Source of the DNA: Candidatus Aenigmatarchaeota archaeon | GTDB taxonomy: Archaea > Aenigmatarchaeota > Aenigmatarchaeia > CG10238-14 | Direction: 5' to 3' | Assembly (NCBI GenBank): GCA_017610225.1 | Contig: JAFCCM010000072.1 | Location: 1-12,718 of the forward strand | DNA: 12,718 bases | In this document: positions 1-6,954 of the stretch, one piece after another | How the letters are laid out: every line of letters begins with the position of its first letter | Position numbering within the stretch: position 1 is the first letter of the stretch | Notes under the pieces: model-generated | Told to the model about the DNA's origin: nothing | Seen by the model: the letters and a program-made list of their open reading frames with translations, nothing else | Database searches by the model: none | Program-made: the position numbers and the translations under genes

Positions 1-2
1 AC

Positions 3-62
3 TTGATTGGATTAAAAATATTGTTGGAAAATGAATATAAAAATTATAGGAGGAACAAATGA
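3..62 (+). CDS. Possible C-terminal end of an upstream gene (partial)
   Basis: A frame open from the left edge reads LIGLKILLENEYKNYRRNK and stops at a TGA that overlaps the helicase start as ATGA (59-62). Such 4-nt overlaps are common between co-transcribed phage genes and also occur at 7972-7975 in this window. A second frame (2-34, ending DWIKNIVGK) is an equally short alternative. With only about 20 codons visible no product can be named, and the call rests on the overlap geometry alone. Confidence 0.3.
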   Translation: MIGLKILLENEYKNYRRNK

Positions 63-1546
63 TTACAGAGTCTTTTTTAAACTCTTGTTTTTCTTTAATA
101 TTATGTAAAAAAACAAATGTTAAAAGAACAAAAGGTTTTTATCGAGATATTTTAGAAATTTTAAACTTTCAAAATAAAAATGAATCACTCAAAATGCCAG
201 TTTTAATTGAAAATAAAGCGGAGTGTCTTGGTCAAATTTGTAAAATGTTAATAGAAGATAAAACAATAAATTCTATTATTGATAGTATTTCTTTTAGTCA
301 AAAATTTAATCAATTTCAAAGTCTTTTTAATTTAAATATAAATGAAGAATTAAAAGATATTGTGTCAGCTGATATTCTTAAACAAATAAGATTAAGGAAA
401 AAAATAAATACTCTTTTTCAAAATTATGATGATTTAAATAATGTATTATCGTCAATAAAAGATGGATCTTTTAATTCTCTTGACAATCTAATTGAAGATT
501 ATGAAGTTACGATTAAAAAATTATATTCAAACATTACAGAAAGTAATAGATTTATAACTATTGAAGCTGCTGCATCTTTAGATTTGGTTAAAGATAGTTA
601 TACAAATGTTATAGATATGATTCAAAAGAAATATGATAGATCTAATAAAACTTCAACTGGGTTTTCTATCTTGGATAATAATGTTTTGTTTGGAGGATTT
701 GAACCATCGCGGTTATATATTTTTGGAGGAGGATCAGGCGCAGGTAAATCAACCATTCTCAATAATTTAATTATTAAAAGTGCAATTAATGAATCATCTA
801 ATTTTATACAAACTCAACAAAAAAAAGTATATATTTATATAACACTTGAAAATACAATTGAAGAAGCTCTTTTAAGAACGTACCAACCATTATTTAATCA
901 AACAACTGTACAAGTTTTACAAGACATCTCAAATGGCATTGATATTAAAAAAAGAATGGTTGATGAGTTATTAAAAAATAATTCAATAATAGTCATGAAA
1001 TATTTTCCAGCAATGAGTATAAGTACAATAGATATAATGGGAATTATTGATGATATCAAAGAAGAATATTCTGAAGATTTAATTGCTGGAGTATATATAG
1101 ATTATTTGGACCTATTAAAATCAGATTTGAAATATGATATCTATAGGATGGAACTTGGACATATAACTTTAAGTCTTAAAACAATGGCTGTACAATATAA
1201 TATACCCGTAATTACGGGAACTCAATTAGGTCGGAGTTCTTATAGAATTGATCAAGCTAATTCTTTAAATTTGGATCAGATTGCAGAAAGTATTAAAAAA
1301 GTTGAGCACTCTGATTTTGTATGTTTATTAGCTAAAGATTCTATTGACAAAACAAAAGTATATGGTAAAATTGGAAAAAATAGAGCAGGTCCAGCAAATA
1401 TTTCAATTGATTTTAAAGTAGATTTTGAAAGATTTAAATTTTTAAATGGAGTAAAAGCTTCAAATGAAAAAAAACAAGACAATGCAAGTAATTCACAATT
1501 AATGACATTTTCTGGATCTTTTAGTGGAATGGAAGCAAGTATTTAA
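59..1546 (+). CDS. gp41: DnaB/T4 gp41-type replicative DNA helicase
   Basis: This 495-residue protein has the layout of a hexameric replicative helicase, which moves along the lagging-strand template and unwinds the fork using ATP. About 200 N-terminal residues of helical, poorly conserved sequence precede a RecA-fold ATPase. Walker A is GGGSGAGKST (223-232, K230). The candidate catalytic glutamate is E264 in ITLEN. Walker B is VYIDYLDLL (345-353, D348). The nucleotide-sensor segment GTQLGR (387-392) matches the SQLNR-type motif of DnaB. After it comes QIAES and a segment where DnaB proteins carry the arginine finger. The length is close to T4 gp41 (475 residues). The tail is Ser/Gly/Met rich. 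The start is supported by AGGAGG at 48-53, 5 nt before the ATG. No intein interrupts the motifs. The specific gp41 assignment, rather than another DnaB-family phage helicase, is inferred from the T4-like neighbours. In T4 itself gene 41 is not next to the head genes. Confidence 0.9.
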   Translation: MITESFLNSCFSLILCKKTNVKRTKGFYRDILEILNFQNKNESLKMPVLIENKAECLGQICKMLIEDKTINSIIDSISFSQKFNQFQSLFNLNINEELKDIVSADILKQIRLRKKINTLFQNYDDLNNVLSSIKDGSFNSLDNLIEDYEVTIKKLYSNITESNRFITIEAAASLDLVKDSYTNVIDMIQKKYDRSNKTSTGFSILDNNVLFGGFEPSRLYIFGGGSGAGKSTILNNLIIKSAINESSNFIQTQQKKVYIYITLENTIEEALLRTYQPLFNQTTVQVLQDISNGIDIKKRMVDELLKNNSIIVMKYFPAMSISTIDIMGIIDDIKEEYSEDLIAGVYIDYLDLLKSDLKYDIYRMELGHITLSLKTMAVQYNIPVITGTQLGRSSYRIDQANSLNLDQIAESIKKVEHSDFVCLLAKDSIDKTKVYGKIGKNRAGPANISIDFKVDFERFKFLNGVKASNEKKQDNASNSQLMTFSGSFSGMEASI

Positions 1547-1559
1547 AAGGAAAATTTTT

Positions 1560-1720
1560 ATGTATAAATGTCAAATATGTTTTAGAGAATTCAAAACAGC
1601 AATAGGTTGAGAAAAAAACCAAATGAACCTAAAGATATCTCTGAGTGGATTTTAAGACAAAAAGAAGGTTATTCTAGAATTTGGGATTGTGGAAACTTAA
1701 AATTTAATTTAAAATTTTAG
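1560..1720 (+). pseudogene. Remnant of a homing endonuclease gene (start and C-terminus only)
   Basis: An ATG at 1560, 9 nt after AAAAGG, opens a 16-codon frame MYKCQICFREFKTAIG. It begins with a CxxC resembling the N-terminal zinc finger of free-standing phage homing endonucleases, and stops at 1608-1610. In another frame, 1604-1720 encodes 38 residues ending in a stop. These contain EGYSRIWDCGNLKF, identical to the C-terminal end of the endonuclease gene at 8423-10149. By eye 92 of 99 nt match that gene from 1607 onward, so the fragment is fairly young. The middle of the gene, including the nuclease domain, is gone, and the join at about 1603-1607 shifts the frame. Unlike the other two endonuclease loci it is on the + strand, the same as the helicase. 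No function is expected. Confidence 0.85.
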
Positions 1721-1728
1721 AAACAAAC

Positions 1729-1736
1729 TTTAAATA
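1729..1736 (+). promoter_or_regulatory. Candidate T4-type late promoter (TTTAAATA)
   Basis: TTTAAATA differs by one base from the T4 late promoter box TATAAATA and lies about 105 nt upstream of the acidic-protein start at 1842. A separate TATAAT at 1744-1749 could serve as a sigma-70 type -10 element, but no convincing -35 is visible. In DNA this AT-rich such matches arise often by chance, so this is only a candidate. The 1721-1841 stretch holds nothing else I recognise. Confidence 0.2.
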
Positions 1737-1841
1737 ATCATTATATAATTAAAGAACAAAATAATAAAAATGAAGTTTAGGAAATTAATGTTATGTATTA
1801 AAAATAATTTTATTCAAATTAAAAACAAGGAGGACAGAATA

Positions 1842-2651
1842 ATGTCAACAAAAAAAGTATCTTATATGAATCTTTTAAAAGAAGCAATTCAAGGTGTTGA
1901 TCCAGGTGTTGTTAATACGGTAGATGTAAAGGGTCCAATGCTAGATCCAATTTTAAAATATTCTGGTGAAGGTGAGTTACAAACTCACAAAGATGCATCG
2001 AGTATTTTAGAAAGGTATTATTTTGGTGAGGATGAAGATAAAGGTATTTCAGTCGTTGAGGGCGATGATCCTATTGATAATACAATAAATGAAGTTCCTG
2101 ATAAAAATCTTGCGAAAACTAAGAAAGATATTGAGAAAGAAATAACAGAACAAGATGAGAAAAAAGAAGAAGATGAAAAAGATAAAGATGAAAAAGAAGT
2201 TAATGAAAGTGAGGAATTAGAAAATACTATTATTGAAAAATTAATAGAAGAGATGGAAGAAAAAGATGAAGATGAAGATGAAAAAACTATTGAAGAAAAT
2301 CGTGTAAATGGTGATCGTGGAGCTGGAACTAAAGCTGCCGGAACTGAAGATGGTGAACCAGAAAAAATTATTAAAGGTAGAAAAGATAAAACTAATGAAG
2401 GTAAAAAAATTGCAGCAGAACAAGAAGAGGAAGAACCTGATTTAGATGTTGACAAAGAACTGGGTGATGATGAGATTGAAGAAGCTATGACACCATTAAA
2501 AATAGGTGCTGATGTCGAAGATCAAGGTGATGAAATAGAAGAAGCTTTTAAAATTTTTAAAGAAGCTATAGAAGATGATGAAGAAGAGAAAGAAGATAAG
2601 GATAAAAAAAAAGGTATTGAAGATATTAAATCTGATGAAGTTCGTGTTTAA
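1842..2651 (+). CDS. Highly acidic low-complexity protein, possible prohead core component
   Basis: I do not recognise a family. The 269-residue product begins MSTKKVSYMN. Residues 1-65 are of ordinary composition (including DPGVVNTVDV and SSILERYYF). From about residue 90 it is dominated by E, D and K in helix-prone runs. Near the C-terminus two related segments, DEIEEAM and DEIEEAF, suggest amphipathic helices. The start at 1842 is chosen because AAGGAGG lies at 1827-1833, 8 nt upstream. An in-frame ATG at 1770 has no ribosome-binding site and would add 24 unconvincing residues. A strong terminator follows. Acidic, helix-rich proteins of this size (T4 gp22 has 269 residues) form the prohead core in T4-like phages and are cut by the gp21 protease at LxE or IxE sites, several of which occur here. 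That role is inference only, because the gene lies upstream of the portal rather than beside the protease. Confidence 0.8.
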   Translation: MSTKKVSYMNLLKEAIQGVDPGVVNTVDVKGPMLDPILKYSGEGELQTHKDASSILERYYFGEDEDKGISVVEGDDPIDNTINEVPDKNLAKTKKDIEKEITEQDEKKEEDEKDKDEKEVNESEELENTIIEKLIEEMEEKDEDEDEKTIEENRVNGDRGAGTKAAGTEDGEPEKIIKGRKDKTNEGKKIAAEQEEEEPDLDVDKELGDDEIEEAMTPLKIGADVEDQGDEIEEAFKIFKEAIEDDEEEKEDKDKKKGIEDIKSDEVRV

Positions 2652-2663
2652 AAAAAATATGAG

Positions 2664-2707
2664 AATAAGTGGAAATTTTTAATATTAAAAATTTCCACTT
2701 ATTTTTT
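2664..2707 (+). terminator. Perfect 40-bp palindrome with U-tract, probable intrinsic terminator
   Basis: The two 20-nt halves at 2664-2683 and 2684-2703 are exact reverse complements. The stem core is AAGTGGAAATTTTTAAT, and a run of six T (2702-2707) completes an intrinsic terminator on the + strand. It starts 12 nt after the acidic-protein stop and ends 17 nt before the next ATG. It probably separates that gene from the cassette starting at 2725. The AT-rich centre would open into a small loop in RNA. Confidence 0.8.
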
Positions 2708-2724
2708 GAAAAGGAAAATATAAA

Positions 2725-3009
2725 ATGAAAAAATATAAAGTGAAAATTAGAACACCTAATATAATGATTTTATGGAGAGGAAAATTGGTGCGAACTCCCG
2801 TTAATTTAATTGCCGAAGAAAAAGATTTATCTAAAATACAACTTTTTATTCATACAGAAGGAATAACAGATTATGATATTAGTGAATATTATAATGATAA
2901 TTATGTTTTTGATACTCCTGAAATGATAGGAAAAGAAATTATTGTTGAAGAAATTAAAGAAGAATCAAAATCTATTCTTAATAATTTATTAAGAAGTGAA
3001 AAAGGATAA
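2725..3009 (+). CDS. Small hypothetical phage protein (94 aa)
   Basis: The family is not recognised. The first 45 residues look like beta-strand sequence (KKYKVKIRTPNIMILWRGKLVRTP). The C-terminal third is acidic and charged (IGKEIIVEEIKEESKS). There is no signal peptide, membrane segment or cysteine. AAGGA at 2711-2715 lies 9 nt before the ATG. It is the first gene after the palindromic terminator, so it may open the head operon. Its final codons contain the ribosome-binding site of the next gene, which suggests translational coupling. Confidence 0.75.
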   Translation: MKKYKVKIRTPNIMILWRGKLVRTPVNLIAEEKDLSKIQLFIHTEGITDYDISEYYNDNYVFDTPEMIGKEIIVEEIKEESKSILNNLLRSEKG

Positions 3010-3015
3010 TTGAAT

Positions 3016-3291
3016 ATGAAAGAAATTACTATTTTTCAAGAAAATATTAAACCAATAAAAATTATTGATGAAGATGATGAAAATAATTTTGATTATATTA
3101 AAAAGTTAAGTAATATTTTAGAATCAAATAATATAACAATTTTAGAAACGAAAACAACTTCAATGATATTAAGACCAAATAAAATAAATTCTATTATAAT
3201 CAAAAATAAATCTAATAATAAAAATAATTCGACAATTAAAAAAAATCAAATTAAAAAAGAAGATGATACTATAACGGATATGGTGAATTAA
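3016..3291 (+). CDS. Small hypothetical phage protein (91 aa)
   Basis: The family is not recognised. The N-terminal half is mixed, with an acidic patch DEDDENNFDY. The C-terminal third is Asn/Lys rich and probably disordered (KNKSNNKNNSTIKKNQ). The start at ATG 3016 is preferred over an in-frame TTG at 3010. The AAAGGA motif (3001-3006, inside the end of the upstream gene) is 9 nt from the ATG but only 3 nt from the TTG. The stop is followed after one base by the next ATG. Base composition suits the AT-rich neighbours, and position and spacing are the main evidence that it is a gene. Confidence 0.7.
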   Translation: MKEITIFQENIKPIKIIDEDDENNFDYIKKLSNILESNNITILETKTTSMILRPNKINSIIIKNKSNNKNNSTIKKNQIKKEDDTITDMVN

Positions 3292-3292
3292 A

Positions 3293-3697
3293 ATGATAAT
3301 TATTTTGGGAATTCTTATTATTTCTTTAATAAGTTTAATAAGTTTAATAATTTTTAATAAAATTATTAAAATAAGATATATAGAAAAATTTGATATTTAT
3401 ATGGGTGTTTTAGATTTTCATAATAAAAAAGCTTATGAGATAATTTATAGAGACATTATGATTTATTCTGTAGAAGCTATAAAAATTGATGATGATCAAT
3501 TTAATGTTTATGCTAAAAAATTTGCTTCTTTAGTTTTAATATATCTTGGTCCTTCATTAGTTAAAGAATTTATAAACATTTATGGAAATGAAGAAACATT
3601 TTTATTCAATCTTGTTGATTATTTTAATACTAGATATGAATCAGATGAAATACGTAAGTCCGCTATAAATAATTTAGTTGACAAAGAACAAATATAA
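3293..3697 (+). CDS. Single-span membrane protein of unknown function (134 aa)
   Basis: Residues 1-21 are almost entirely I, L, S, V and F (MIIILGILIISLISLISLI). They are followed by a Lys/Arg-containing stretch (NKIIKIRYIEK), so one N-terminal transmembrane helix with the remaining 110 residues in the cytoplasm is the simplest topology. There is no cleavage site of a normal signal peptide. The soluble part is mixed helical sequence with no motif I know. No good ribosome-binding site precedes the ATG, and it lies one base after the upstream stop, so translation is probably coupled. A membrane protein within a head-gene cassette is unusual. It could be a morphogenesis factor attaching proheads to the membrane, or an unrelated host-interaction protein, but neither is supported by sequence. 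Confidence 0.75.
   Translation: MIIILGILIISLISLISLIIFNKIIKIRYIEKFDIYMGVLDFHNKKAYEIIYRDIMIYSVEAIKIDDDQFNVYAKKFASLVLIYLGPSLVKEFINIYGNEETFLFNLVDYFNTRYESDEIRKSAINNLVDKEQI
3325..3351 (+). repeat. Three tandem 9-bp units inside the membrane-helix coding region
   Basis: TTTAATAAG occurs at 3325-3333 and 3334-3342, followed by TTTAATAAT at 3343-3351. The units encode the repeated Leu-Ile-Ser of the transmembrane helix. The unit is a multiple of three, so slippage would lengthen or shorten the helix without breaking the frame. Confidence 0.8.
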
Positions 3698-3710
3698 CAA
3701 GGATTTAATT

Positions 3711-3962
3711 ATGATGATAGAAAATTATCTTAATAAATTATTTAATAATACTCTTCAAGAAGCAAAAAGAACAAGTCGTTCTCGAGTTACAAGACAAACA
3801 AAAATTAAAAGAGCCACATCACAATTAGCAAGTATTGAAGCTCGAAAACGAAATGATAGCATCTATAAACAAATGATTAAATATCGAAAACTTTATTATA
3901 AATATCGAGAAATGGTACATAAAAAATATAGTTCAAGAGTTAGAAGTAGAGCAAGAAAATAG
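3711..3962 (+). CDS. Very basic small protein upstream of the portal gene (83 aa)
   Basis: The family is not named, but the composition is striking: after about 18 residues the protein is packed with Arg and Lys (RTSRSRVTRQTKIKR, ending RVRSRARK) and has several Tyr in a helical segment (IKYRKLYYKYREMVHKKY). It should bind nucleic acid or an acidic partner, such as the acidic candidate core proteins of this cassette. The start at ATG 3711 is chosen because AAGGA at 3699-3703 lies 7 nt upstream. Another ATG follows directly at 3714. Extending upstream to 3678 would overlap the previous gene and has no ribosome-binding site. The portal gene starts 36 nt downstream, so co-expression is likely. 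A role in head DNA organisation or portal assembly is inference. Confidence 0.75.
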   Translation: MMIENYLNKLFNNTLQEAKRTSRSRVTRQTKIKRATSQLASIEARKRNDSIYKQMIKYRKLYYKYREMVHKKYSSRVRSRARK

Positions 3963-3998
3963 AATTTTAATTGATAAAATATTTTAAGGAAACATAAT

Positions 3999-5882
3999 AT
4001 GGGCGCACTTCGAGATAAATTTCAAGATTTGAAAACGGCTTTAATTGGAGTAAGTTCAACAAAAATTGATTTGAAATTAGATAAAGCTGTTAAAGATATT
4101 GCTTCATATAAATCAAAAAATGGAAATAATAGTTATATTGAATTAGTTAAAAATTTAATAAGCCAAAATGCTGATATTAATATTTCATCTGGAAATGGAG
4201 GAATATTTTCTCAAGCAATGAGCCCAGCTGTTTTTGGGCAATCAAATCGAATTCTTCGATATCGAGCATATGAAGCTATCAGAACAAATATAAATTATTG
4301 TCATCGGGCTTTATCTGTAATTACAGATAATATTTTATCTCCTGATGATATAACAAAAGTTTCTTTAGAAGTTAATCCTGGAGATTTTTTAGAAGATGAT
4401 ATTCCTATAGTATCAAAAGTTAAACTTGTTCAAGAAATAATTACAGAATTAAAATTAGAAGAAAAACTTAAACTTATTATAGAAAATACTTTAAAATCTG
4501 GAGATTTCTTTTGTGAAATAGGAGATGAAAAAATAGCTCTTACAAGTCAATCTATTTTAACTGAAGATTCTTATAATAAATATATAGGTGAACAATTTAA
4601 CATTGGTAGTAAAGAACAATTAATATGTTCATTTGAAAATGAAAAATATAAAATAATAATGGATTATACTTCTTTTCTTGAAAAAAATAATATTAAAAAA
4701 GAAAAAGAAATTAATGTTAAGAATATTAAATTAATTCTTCATGAACCTCAATATGTAGTTAAACTTCAAAGTTCATTATTTCCAATATGTTTTGGATATT
4801 TAATATTTCCTCAAGTATCTTTACATCCTTCTTTAGCTATGCAAGATGAAGGTGTTAATAATATTTGTACTTCTATATTACAAAGCTTGGGAAAAAAGAT
4901 TCCTCAAATTAAAGAATTAAATGATGATAAAGATCTTAAAGATATAATTAAATCAATGATAAAACAAATAGATCCTACTAAAGGTTTAAATATAAGATAT
5001 GTCGCTCCTGATAAGATGGAACACTTTAATATTCCATCTACAAAATATTATCCTTATGGAGAATCAATTTTTGATAGTTGTCAATTTATAGCAAAAGTAT
5101 TAATAGCTTTAGAAACTGCTTTAGCTGTTCAAAGAATTGCAAGATCAACAGAAAAAAGAAAAATTGCAGTTGAAATTGGATTACCCCGTGATGCTCGAAA
5201 ATCCATAGAATCATTAAAGGAAGAATTTAGAAAAAGAAAAGTTACTTTGGATAATTTTGGCAGTGTTGACACAATTCCGAGCATGATAAGTACTTTTGAG
5301 GACATCTATATTCCTCAAAAAGATGGCAAACCTTATGTTGATATTAGTTCTATGTCAGATGGTGTTGTTGATATTCGTAGTAAAGTTGATGAATTAAAAT
5401 TTCTTAGAGATCAGTTAGTTTCTTCGCTCGGTGTTCCGCCAGCTTTTCTTGGTCTGGAAGAAAGTCTCAGTAATAAAAATGCGTTAGGTGAGGAGAATAT
5501 TTTATTTGCAAGAACCATAATTAGTCATCAAAAATATTTAACTCACCAAATAAATAGTTTAATAGAAAAAGTTTTAAATATTACACACCCTGAAGAAGCT
5601 CTCACTCTTCTTGATAGTGTGAATATTAACTTACCAACACCAAAAGCTCTCCAATTTGAAAGAGAAGCAAGATATATGTCGGAATTAGCTAATTTAGTAG
5701 AAACTTTGGAAAGAATTGGAATACCAAAGGAATATTCTCGAAAGAAATATTTAACACAAATTGATTGGGATGATGTTAAAAAATATGAAATAAGTGAAAA
5801 GATTGATAAAGGTTTAGATCCTGAAAAGAAAAAAGAGGATGAAGGAATGGGTGGTATGGAAGGTATGGGAGGTGGATTTTAA
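3999..5882 (+). CDS. gp20: Portal vertex protein, T4 gp20 type
   Basis: The 627-residue protein fits the gp20 portal family. Twelve copies form the ring at one head vertex through which DNA enters, which nucleates head assembly and later joins the tail. Evidence in order: RYRAYEAIRTN...CHRALSVITDNILS (87-114), the wing/stem segments near 140-170, YYPYGESIFDS (350-360), then the most conserved stretch. That stretch has ALAVQRIARSTEKRK (374-388), VEIGLPRDARK (391-401), EDIYIPQKDGKP (434-445), VDELKFLRDQL (463-473) and GVPPAFLGLEE (478-488). T4 gp20 has the equivalent order of a basic stem helix, a WLQRRDGK-like motif and an RVP motif. It is about 100 residues longer than T4 gp20 (524). The tail from 600 on is charged and then Gly/Met rich (MGGMEGMGGGF). 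AAGGA at 3986-3990 supports the start. The gene is separated from the protease by two small genes, as in T4, where genes 67 and 68 occupy that interval. Confidence 0.92.
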   Translation: MGALRDKFQDLKTALIGVSSTKIDLKLDKAVKDIASYKSKNGNNSYIELVKNLISQNADINISSGNGGIFSQAMSPAVFGQSNRILRYRAYEAIRTNINYCHRALSVITDNILSPDDITKVSLEVNPGDFLEDDIPIVSKVKLVQEIITELKLEEKLKLIIENTLKSGDFFCEIGDEKIALTSQSILTEDSYNKYIGEQFNIGSKEQLICSFENEKYKIIMDYTSFLEKNNIKKEKEINVKNIKLILHEPQYVVKLQSSLFPICFGYLIFPQVSLHPSLAMQDEGVNNICTSILQSLGKKIPQIKELNDDKDLKDIIKSMIKQIDPTKGLNIRYVAPDKMEHFNIPSTKYYPYGESIFDSCQFIAKVLIALETALAVQRIARSTEKRKIAVEIGLPRDARKSIESLKEEFRKRKVTLDNFGSVDTIPSMISTFEDIYIPQKDGKPYVDISSMSDGVVDIRSKVDELKFLRDQLVSSLGVPPAFLGLEESLSNKNALGEENILFARTIISHQKYLTHQINSLIEKVLNITHPEEALTLLDSVNINLPTPKALQFEREARYMSELANLVETLERIGIPKEYSRKKYLTQIDWDDVKKYEISEKIDKGLDPEKKKEDEGMGGMEGMGGGF

Positions 5883-5913
5883 TAAAATTCAAAAAGATTC
5901 GATGCGTTTTTAA

Positions 5914-6064
5914 ATTCGTAGATCAACTTGCCCAGCATGTAAACAAGTTTCAAGTATAATTACTACAACACTTTGGCCCATTAACAACAACTACATCAAA
6001 AATTAATTCTTATTTGAATGCTGATAATACCCATTTAGCATTAGCACAAGTTAGTTATCCATGA
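5914..6064 (+). pseudogene. Decayed fragment with a CPAC motif (possible relict of a cysteine-motif gene)
   Basis: Between portal and the next gene, one frame reads STCPACKQVSSIITT (from about 5923), and after a frame change near 5969 another stays open as HFGPLTTTTSKINSYL...QVSYP to a TGA at 6062-6064. No start codon with a ribosome-binding site precedes it. The 16 nt around CPAC (5925-5940) match the same place in the intact gene at 6100-6321 at all but one base. Codon endings here use more C than the AT-rich neighbours. I read it as a frameshifted relict of a paralogue or of a transferred copy. Outside the CPAC motif the resemblance is weak, so an unrelated decayed gene is possible. Confidence 0.4.
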
Positions 6065-6099
6065 TCATAATTTAATTAAAAATAAATGGAGGAAATATT

Positions 6100-6321
6100 A
6101 TGTCAAAAGTAGCCCTTGCAAGATATGATTTATGTGAGTGTTTAAATCGAGATCAAGCATTACCAATGAAAGAAGTTATTTCACAAGAAATAAAAGGTGG
6201 AGAAAATTTAGAAATAATTAAGTATACTTGTCCAGCATGTGGTTTCACTAAAACTGTTGTCAATACTCACGGAAAACGTAATGTAACTCAAGCTCAGTAT
6301 GATGTAGCTTTAAACTCTTAA
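6100..6321 (+). CDS. Small cysteine-motif (probable zinc-binding) protein, 73 aa
   Basis: The product has two cysteine pairs, CEC (C12 and C14) and CPAC (C44 and C47), which could together hold one zinc ion in a ribbon-like fold. The last 15 residues (NVTQAQYDVALNS) are polar. No family name is clear. The ATG has a strong GGAGG at 6088-6092, 7 nt upstream, so it should be well translated. It occupies the slot between portal and protease where T4 has small core genes (67 and 68), but the sequence does not look like gp67, which is acidic and lacks such a motif. The fragment just upstream carries a near-identical CPAC coding segment. Function unknown: a structural or regulatory role in head assembly is only suggested by position. 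Confidence 0.8.
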   Translation: MSKVALARYDLCECLNRDQALPMKEVISQEIKGGENLEIIKYTCPACGFTKTVVNTHGKRNVTQAQYDVALNS

Positions 6322-6342
6322 TTTAATTCAGGAATCTAATTT

Positions 6343-6954
6343 ATGAAAACAATAATTCTTGATAAAATATTATCTCAAATTCAAAATTTTATTTCTTCAA
6401 AATCTCAAATTGAAAATGATGAAATATTTGACGTTCCTTATGTTCAATCAATAGATAAAGAATATATTACTCATCGAACTTTAGAAGAAAAAGAAGAATC
6501 TCCTGAAGAAAAAGAAGAGATTCCTACTGAAGAAGAACCGAAAGAAGAATCTCCTGAAGAAAAAGAAGAGATTCCTACTGAAGAAGAACCTGTTCCTGAA
6601 GAATCTTCTGAAGAGCCAATGAGTGGTGAAGGAAGGATGGAATTAGGAGAAGAAGAACCGAAAAACCCATCTGAAATTGGAAGAGTATATGAATTAAAAA
6701 AAATATACAGTAGATTAATTTCAATTGAATCTTACTTATCAACTTCATCTGATATAACTTTATTGAATCTTAGAAATTTTATTTCACAAGCTATAGATTT
6801 ATTTGAAACTTTAGCTTCAAATTTAGATTCTTATCAAGATAAACTCAATGAAATTATTATAATGTTTTATAAATTTATTAATATTGTTTATATTTTACTT
6901 AAACAATATTATGAAAAGAAAGATAAAGAAAATAAATATAGGAGATTAAAATAA
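6343..6954 (+). CDS. Acidic helical protein, candidate prohead core protein (203 aa)
   Basis: Three parts are visible: a helical N-terminus (1-45), a Glu/Pro-rich disordered region (48-108) containing a 17-residue unit repeated twice (KEESPEEKEEIPTEEEP), and a helical C-terminal domain (112-190, EIGRVYELKKIYSRL onward) with aromatic and Ile-rich amphipathic helices. There is no signal peptide. AGGA at 6330-6333 lies 9 nt before the ATG. The stop overlaps the protease start as TAATG, so the two are probably translationally coupled. An acidic protein directly before gp21 is what T4-like phages have at genes 67/68, whose products fill the prohead core and are digested by gp21. The same role is likely here, but the assignment rests on position and composition, not on recognised homology. 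Confidence 0.8.
   Translation: MKTIILDKILSQIQNFISSKSQIENDEIFDVPYVQSIDKEYITHRTLEEKEESPEEKEEIPTEEEPKEESPEEKEEIPTEEEPVPEESSEEPMSGEGRMELGEEEPKNPSEIGRVYELKKIYSRLISIESYLSTSSDITLLNLRNFISQAIDLFETLASNLDSYQDKLNEIIIMFYKFINIVYILLKQYYEKKDKENKYRRLK
6490..6591 (+). repeat. 51-bp tandem duplication (two copies)
   Basis: Unit 6490-6540 is repeated at 6541-6591 with only the last base differing (G versus T). It lies in frame in the acidic gene and adds 17 residues (KEESPEEKEEIPTEEEP). The near-identity at synonymous positions shows the duplication is recent. The region is Glu/Pro rich, so a length change is probably tolerated. Confidence 0.95.

Noticed and set aside
1563..1569. TATAAAT after the helicase gene as a late promoter
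   Set aside because: It lies inside the start of the endonuclease remnant, directly after its ATG, and no gene start follows at a sensible distance.
1770..1841. In-frame upstream ATG giving a 24-residue longer acidic protein
   Set aside because: No Shine-Dalgarno precedes 1770, whereas AAGGAGG is ideally placed before 1842.
2018..2455. Long Ser/Phe-rich open frame on the - strand
   Set aside because: It is the antisense of the GAA/GAT-rich acidic gene, where such codons reverse to Ser/Phe codons and few stops. It has no ribosome-binding site and no recognisable domain.
6061..6068. Palindrome ATGATCAT as an operator
   Set aside because: An 8-bp AT-rich palindrome is expected by chance and nothing nearby supports binding.
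6490..6591. CRISPR-like repeat
   Set aside because: Two directly abutting copies within a coding frame and no spacers.
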